NCBI GenBank assembly: GCA_037957365.1
Contig: JARHVA010004226.1
Location: 806,001 to 870,000, forward strand
Reading direction: 5' to 3'
DNA: 64,000 nt
Source: Torreya grandis
Taxonomy: Eukaryota > Streptophyta > Pinopsida > Cupressales > Taxaceae
Made by a program: the position numbers and the translations under genes. The notes under the pieces were generated by a model. It saw only the letters and a program-made list of their open reading frames with translations. It made no database searches and had not been told where the DNA came from. The first letter of the stretch is position 1. Every line of letters begins with the position of its first letter. This document shows, one piece after another, positions 59,806 to 64,000 of the stretch.

Positions 59806-60748
59806 TGTAGACACTTAAAACTGCCCACCAATGGATTCATACCAAACTTTATAATGATTCTTACCAACCTTTGGAAATCAAGCCTAATAGTTATTAAACA
59901 TATCAAATTTAGATTCATAACATACAATTTGGCCTATAAAACCATTAAATGGGGAAAATGCACACATAAAATTAATTTAGATCTTGCAAAATGCTAAAAG
60001 GCCTAAATAAAATTAATTAAAATGCTAAACCTAATCAAATGCCTAGTTTAATTAACTATGAAAAATTAATTAATTATCAAAAAAATAAATTCAAAAATTA
60101 AATAATATCCTAGGAATTCATAATTACCTTTTTGTGAGTTGTCAAATATCCTAAAATATCTCAAAATACCTATTCATTGTTAATCAAGACCATTTGACAC
60201 CTTTTAAATCCATTGAGGTCAATTAAATCACTAAAGTTAGGTTTTAAATCATTATAAACTCTAACTATACTCTAACTCACCTTGAGTTGGGGTTAGTTTC
60301 TAAACCTATAAATACAATCCTAGACCTTTTCATTTAGAGAGATTGAGCATAGTAAAGCAATAATGTAGGATTTGGTGTATGATTCAAAGTTATAGTGTTA
60401 TAATGTCAAAATCACAAGCCAAGCCACTTTGAGACACATAAAGCCAAATCCACAAATAATGGTTCCAAGGAGAGAAGGAGCCACACAACTCCATTTTCCA
60501 AAGAACTCTTGAGCACAAGTTGAGCAAGCCAAATCAACATATCATTTGAAGCATTCAAGAAAGGTGAGGAATTTACAATTTATTTTCATTTTAGTTGAGA
60601 TTTATCATTTATTTATTTTTCACTAAGATCACCCTATGATCTAGGCATGGAATTTTTAATCTTGTTAATGTATTTCTATATCATTGTTCTATATGAAAAC
60701 TAACACTTGATCTAACCTCGCTTCCATCATCAAATTCCTAACATCACA
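59806..60748 (+). repeat. LTR-C of element E (right)
   Basis: 943 bp, with TG and CA ends intact (TGTAGACAC...ACATCACA). TATA box CTATAAATA at 60306-60314. Highly similar to LTR-A and LTR-B over its whole length. Confidence 0.9.
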
Positions 60749-60753
60749 ATATA

Positions 60754-62140
60754 ATTGGTAAAATTTGAAAATTTTAATGTGATAGCATGGAATATGTACA
60801 TATAATACGTATGATATGGATTATATGTGTCATATATATGAAAAAATCCATTTCAAATCTATGCAATATTAGTGCAATGTATAGGATTTTGACCCAAGTG
60901 TATATCTGAATCATGTAACTGAACTATAATTTGTGCAAGTGTGGAGATCATGTTTATATGACATGTTCCCACTAAAATTTAAAGATATTGAGTATGTGTA
61001 TAAGTTTGGAGGTCATGTTTTTCTGACATGCCCCCACTAAAATCAGGAAACTATGAAAAATATGGAGGACATGTTTCCATGACATGCCCCTAGTAATATA
61101 CCCCCCATTTTTGGGTGAGGGAGATAGAAACTGATAAGTACCTTACCACAAAAGGATAAGGTAGATATATAATCTATGTATGATATATGGATAATATTTT
61201 GAAGTAGATATATCAATGAAGCTCTAATGTCATCACATTAAGTCCAAAGATGCATGATATAGATCATGGCAATGTCTAGAGAGTAATAATAAAAGCCTAG
61301 AAAATAATCAATCACACACACAAGAGAACTCAATGTAATTAAAAAAAAGGGTCCATAGAGAGTTCATATAAGGTGCATGTTCAAATTATACAAAATAGAA
61401 AGGGATGGCATATTCAAATTCTCAAGCAACATAAAATGAAATATTCAAATGTCTAATCAACATACAATGACAAAGGGGTGAACAATAAAGTAACATAATC
61501 AAATGTTCCACAAGTAAGAAAATAACAAGTAATAGAATAAAATCAAGGAAGTGAAAAGTATATGAAGTTTAAGGAACTAACATAATCACATCATATTAGT
61601 CCTTGCATGCATGTGTTATAAAAAATGTTATGTAACATAACATATCAAGTCAAAAATGATAGTGAAAAATATGAGCATGGAAATAAACATGTGTAAGTGT
61701 TAGTATGTAAGATCAAATGATAATTTAGGGATGATCACAAAGGATATGTAACCTATACTAATCATGATCAAAAAATTAGATGGGCCTAATGTAATACATG
61801 ATACAGGTTGAGGAAAGGTTTAACATTTGTAAGTGCATATATCATGTGTCTAGGTATGATTGTATCACACTAAAAAGATGCATGAAACATATGTGTATAT
61901 ATAAAATAATTATATGCTATCTACTAACATAAATTAAACAATATAAATACATGGGAGCTAATAAAACATGGGAATGTTGAATACTTTTATATTTTTGAAT
62001 TAGTTGAATGTTTTTATATTTTCTTGATATATATATTTTTTAAATTTTTTGAATATTTATTTTTTTGTATTTTTGTAATATTTGAAAAGAAAAGACTAGC
62101 CTATGATCCCATCTAAGGGATGCTTATAGGTATATCCAAA
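60754..62140 (-). repeat. Inverted family-B LTR with adjoining internal sequence (B4)
   Basis: The reverse complement aligns with 33.2-34.3 kb across the PPT-like junction: A-rich block, 'tttatgttagtagata.cat', 'agtgtgataca', 'acaaatgttaaacc', 'gatcatgattag.ata', then 'tcattgatatatctacttcaa' and 'ccttatccttttgtggtaagg'. Plus strand 60950-61100 adds three units of 'ggaggtcatgtttttctgacatgcccccacta' type (quoted in part). The left part is abutted by element E. Confidence 0.65.
60940..61100. repeat. Three-unit array around ATGACATGCCCC
   Basis: 'ggagatcatgtttatatgac', 'ggaggtcatgtttttctgac' and 'ggaggacatgtttccatgac' start near 60943, 61009 and 61064. Each is followed by 'atg.cccc.cta' and an A-rich spacer, 55-66 bp apart. 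It lies in the inverted B4 LTR. Confidence 0.7.
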
Positions 62141-63999
62141 CTTATAATATAGTACATCAAACTGGTGTTACTGCTAAGGATCATGCATATGTGTAATATC
62201 TTGATGTATAAAATATATGGTACTATGCATATGTATAATAGGACTCTATGGTCATGAAGAATCAATAAAAGGAGTAATGGTTCATGGAACCCATCATTTA
62301 GTGATATATGGTTTATTGAGTATCAGTAATTGGAACATGTTTAGTTTCTCTATGTAATTGAATATGATGTGTAAGAGTAGATGAGGATTCTATGAAATCC
62401 ATTATATATCTTTGGTGCAAAGGCCTCTTGAGTATGGACCATCTAGGAAAGGGGATTTCTTGTTGATTAAATCCATTTCATAGAATATTAACCCTAGTAG
62501 GTTTGATAATTAGTTGTATTGGAATAAATTTATCCTATTCAAGTGGATGTTCATATGGAATTCAAAAAAACTGTGATTACCCTATTTGTATGAATGTATT
62601 TAATACACACATGCATTATGGAAGGTAATACATAGAGTTTATGTATCTAAGGTCATCTTAATAAATATTATAAATTTTTAATCCACCCATTTAATAATTA
62701 TTTTTAGTACTTCTTCTTTTAGCTGATAAAATGGGATCACTCCAAAACTGTGGGTTACCTATGGTTGGAGTTAACTATTGACAATTTTGCTACCATTGGT
62801 AAAAGTTGCTTACATGCAAGTTTTCACGAAGACTCCATTCATGGAGTTAAGATTAAAAAATTTATTGAAAATATAAAAAAAATTCATTAGACCAAAACCA
62901 TGATCAATAATAACTCACAGGTCCAAATTTTGATAGAGGTTTCTTTTGTTCCTCTAACTAGCTAATTGAAAGTTAGTGAAGGTAATTTTTAAATGCTCGG
63001 TACATGAAAGCGAAGAGGAGTTGGATATAAAATTATTAGGATGAATTTTGTGCCTATATGACCTCAATATTAAATTAATTTTTTGTAGGTTATAGTGTAT
63101 TAAATTCATGAATAATCATTAAGAAGAATAGGGGCTCTAAAACCCTTCTTAAACCCAAATGGCTCAGTTTTAAGGGATATAATTGCATTTTAAAATTCTT
63201 TATTGAAAAATAAAAATTGAGTGAGATAATATGTTGCATAAAATAATTTATTAAATTTTAATAAATTAAAAATTTAAGGTAAAAAATGAATAAAAATAAA
63301 GGTACAAGTATCAGGGTTTTAAGCAAGCAAGAGAGACAGCCACAAAAGGCAATTTTGAGAGGTTTAAGAGATTGGTTGAACACATACAATGGTTGAAATG
63401 ATGATATGGGTTATTAATATTAATAATTAAAAAATAATTAGGTATTTATGACTCATAAAAATTAATAAAATAGTAAAACTCAAACCTACAGGCATTCAGA
63501 AATGAAATTGTGCAAGTTTGTCAACACTAAAAAGTACATATTTTGAGTTTTATTGAATGAAATCTACTAAAATTTAACATGAAATTATGTTTTGATGTAA
63601 TTTAAAGTTTAAAGTGATTTAATTTCCATAATTTAATTTATAATAGATAAAATTTTAAAATACAGGTTGTCCCCCTTTTTGGCTAAATTTGGAAAGGGTC
63701 AAGTCAACAACAAGAGTCTTCAGTTAGCCCTAGAAAAGTGGAGTTCAAATAAGGAAAAAGTGGAGAAGTTGAGTATAAATATTGGTTAATATTTGAGGCA
63801 ATATTTTCATGTAGTATAACCCTTATAATTTCAACATGAAATCTCTCTCCTACTATGCCCCTCTTTGGGCTAAATTTTGAAAGTCAAGATGCATGCAAGT
63901 TGTAAGTCAAGATAAGTGAAGTCAAACTCTAAGTTGCAAGTCAATAAGCTCATTAAAAATAAAAGACATAAATAAATGTAAATAAATTCAAAATTAAAT
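62141..63999. other. Unassigned AT-rich DNA at the right edge
   Basis: No supported gene. One internal similarity was noted: 63668-63705 ('gtcccccttttt ggctaaatttgg' type) and 63857-63890 ('gcccctctttgggctaaatttt' type) share a 25-35 bp block followed by 'gaaag.gtcaag'. It may be the edge of another LTR element that continues beyond the window. Confidence 0.35.
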
Positions 64000-64000
64000 A

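Larger units (their letters stand above)
49828..60748 (+). mobile_element. Compound LTR element E (three LTRs, two internal regions), 10.9 kb
   Basis: Three LTRs of 940-943 bp in the same orientation alternate with two internal regions (50769-52302 and 53243-59805). Each internal region ends in the same polypurine sequence (AATAGGGGCAAAC), and each begins with the same primer-site and leader sequence. The outermost flanks, GTATA at 49823-49827 and ATATA at 60749-60753, match in four of five bases, so the whole array behaves as one insertion. This is the product expected from LTR-LTR unequal recombination between two related copies, or from insertion of a tandem dimer. No RT, RNase H or integrase is visible, so E is probably non-autonomous or heavily deleted. 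Confidence 0.8.

Overview
The window reads as non-genic DNA from a large seed-plant genome. It is very AT-rich (about 30% GC by eye), CpG is scarce, and it is packed with old LTR retrotransposons, many nested in one another. I found no convincing host gene, tRNA or rRNA. Most in-frame stops in the element remnants are explained by C-to-T change at CAA, CAG or CGA codons, and a CpG in the RT catalytic box of the Gypsy element has become CpA. This is the pattern of long-term cytosine methylation and deamination. Very low GC plus extreme retroelement decay would fit a gymnosperm, for example Gnetales such as Welwitschia. That is a guess from composition, not a demonstrated identity.

Layout. (1) 1-3.3 kb, minus strand: LTR, primer-binding site and a long decayed acidic ORF of an LTR element (called G here). 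(2) 5.4-6.6 kb: cluster of CACCTATAGGTG-like palindromes. (3) 7.9-9.0 kb, minus: a stray LTR of family L. (4) 9-12.3 kb: weak family-B LTR-like DNA, then an unrecognised decayed ORF and a young 240-260 bp tandem duplication carrying (TTA)n. (5) 14-36.5 kb: nested structure. An outer Gypsy-type element B (LTRs near 14.07-16.25 and 33.56-36.46 kb) has its gag split by a 14.5 kb Tat-like Gypsy element L (16791-31277). L has its own LTRs, gag, protease, RT, two RNase H regions and integrase, and a five-base target duplication. (6) 38.7-45.3 kb, minus: a structurally complete but dead Copia element. (7) 45.46-47.87 kb, minus: a small non-autonomous element with 321 bp LTRs, an initiator-Met primer site and a poly-C/(AC)n tract. 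(8) 48-49.4 kb, minus: family-B LTR fragment. (9) 49.8-60.75 kb: compound element E with three LTRs (LTR-internal-LTR-internal-LTR), whose second internal part carries a decayed ORF of about 840 codons built from several tandem peptide repeats. (10) 60.75-62.1 kb, minus: another family-B LTR; the remaining 1.9 kb is unassigned.

The polyproteins of L and the Copia element once encoded the usual capsid, protease, reverse transcriptase, RNase H and integrase. None is intact now. The least explained items are the two long tandem-repeat/acidic ORFs (1-2438 minus and 56183-58715 plus) carried by LTR elements, and the recurrent clusters of short palindromic motifs in the leader regions of at least two, perhaps three, element families.
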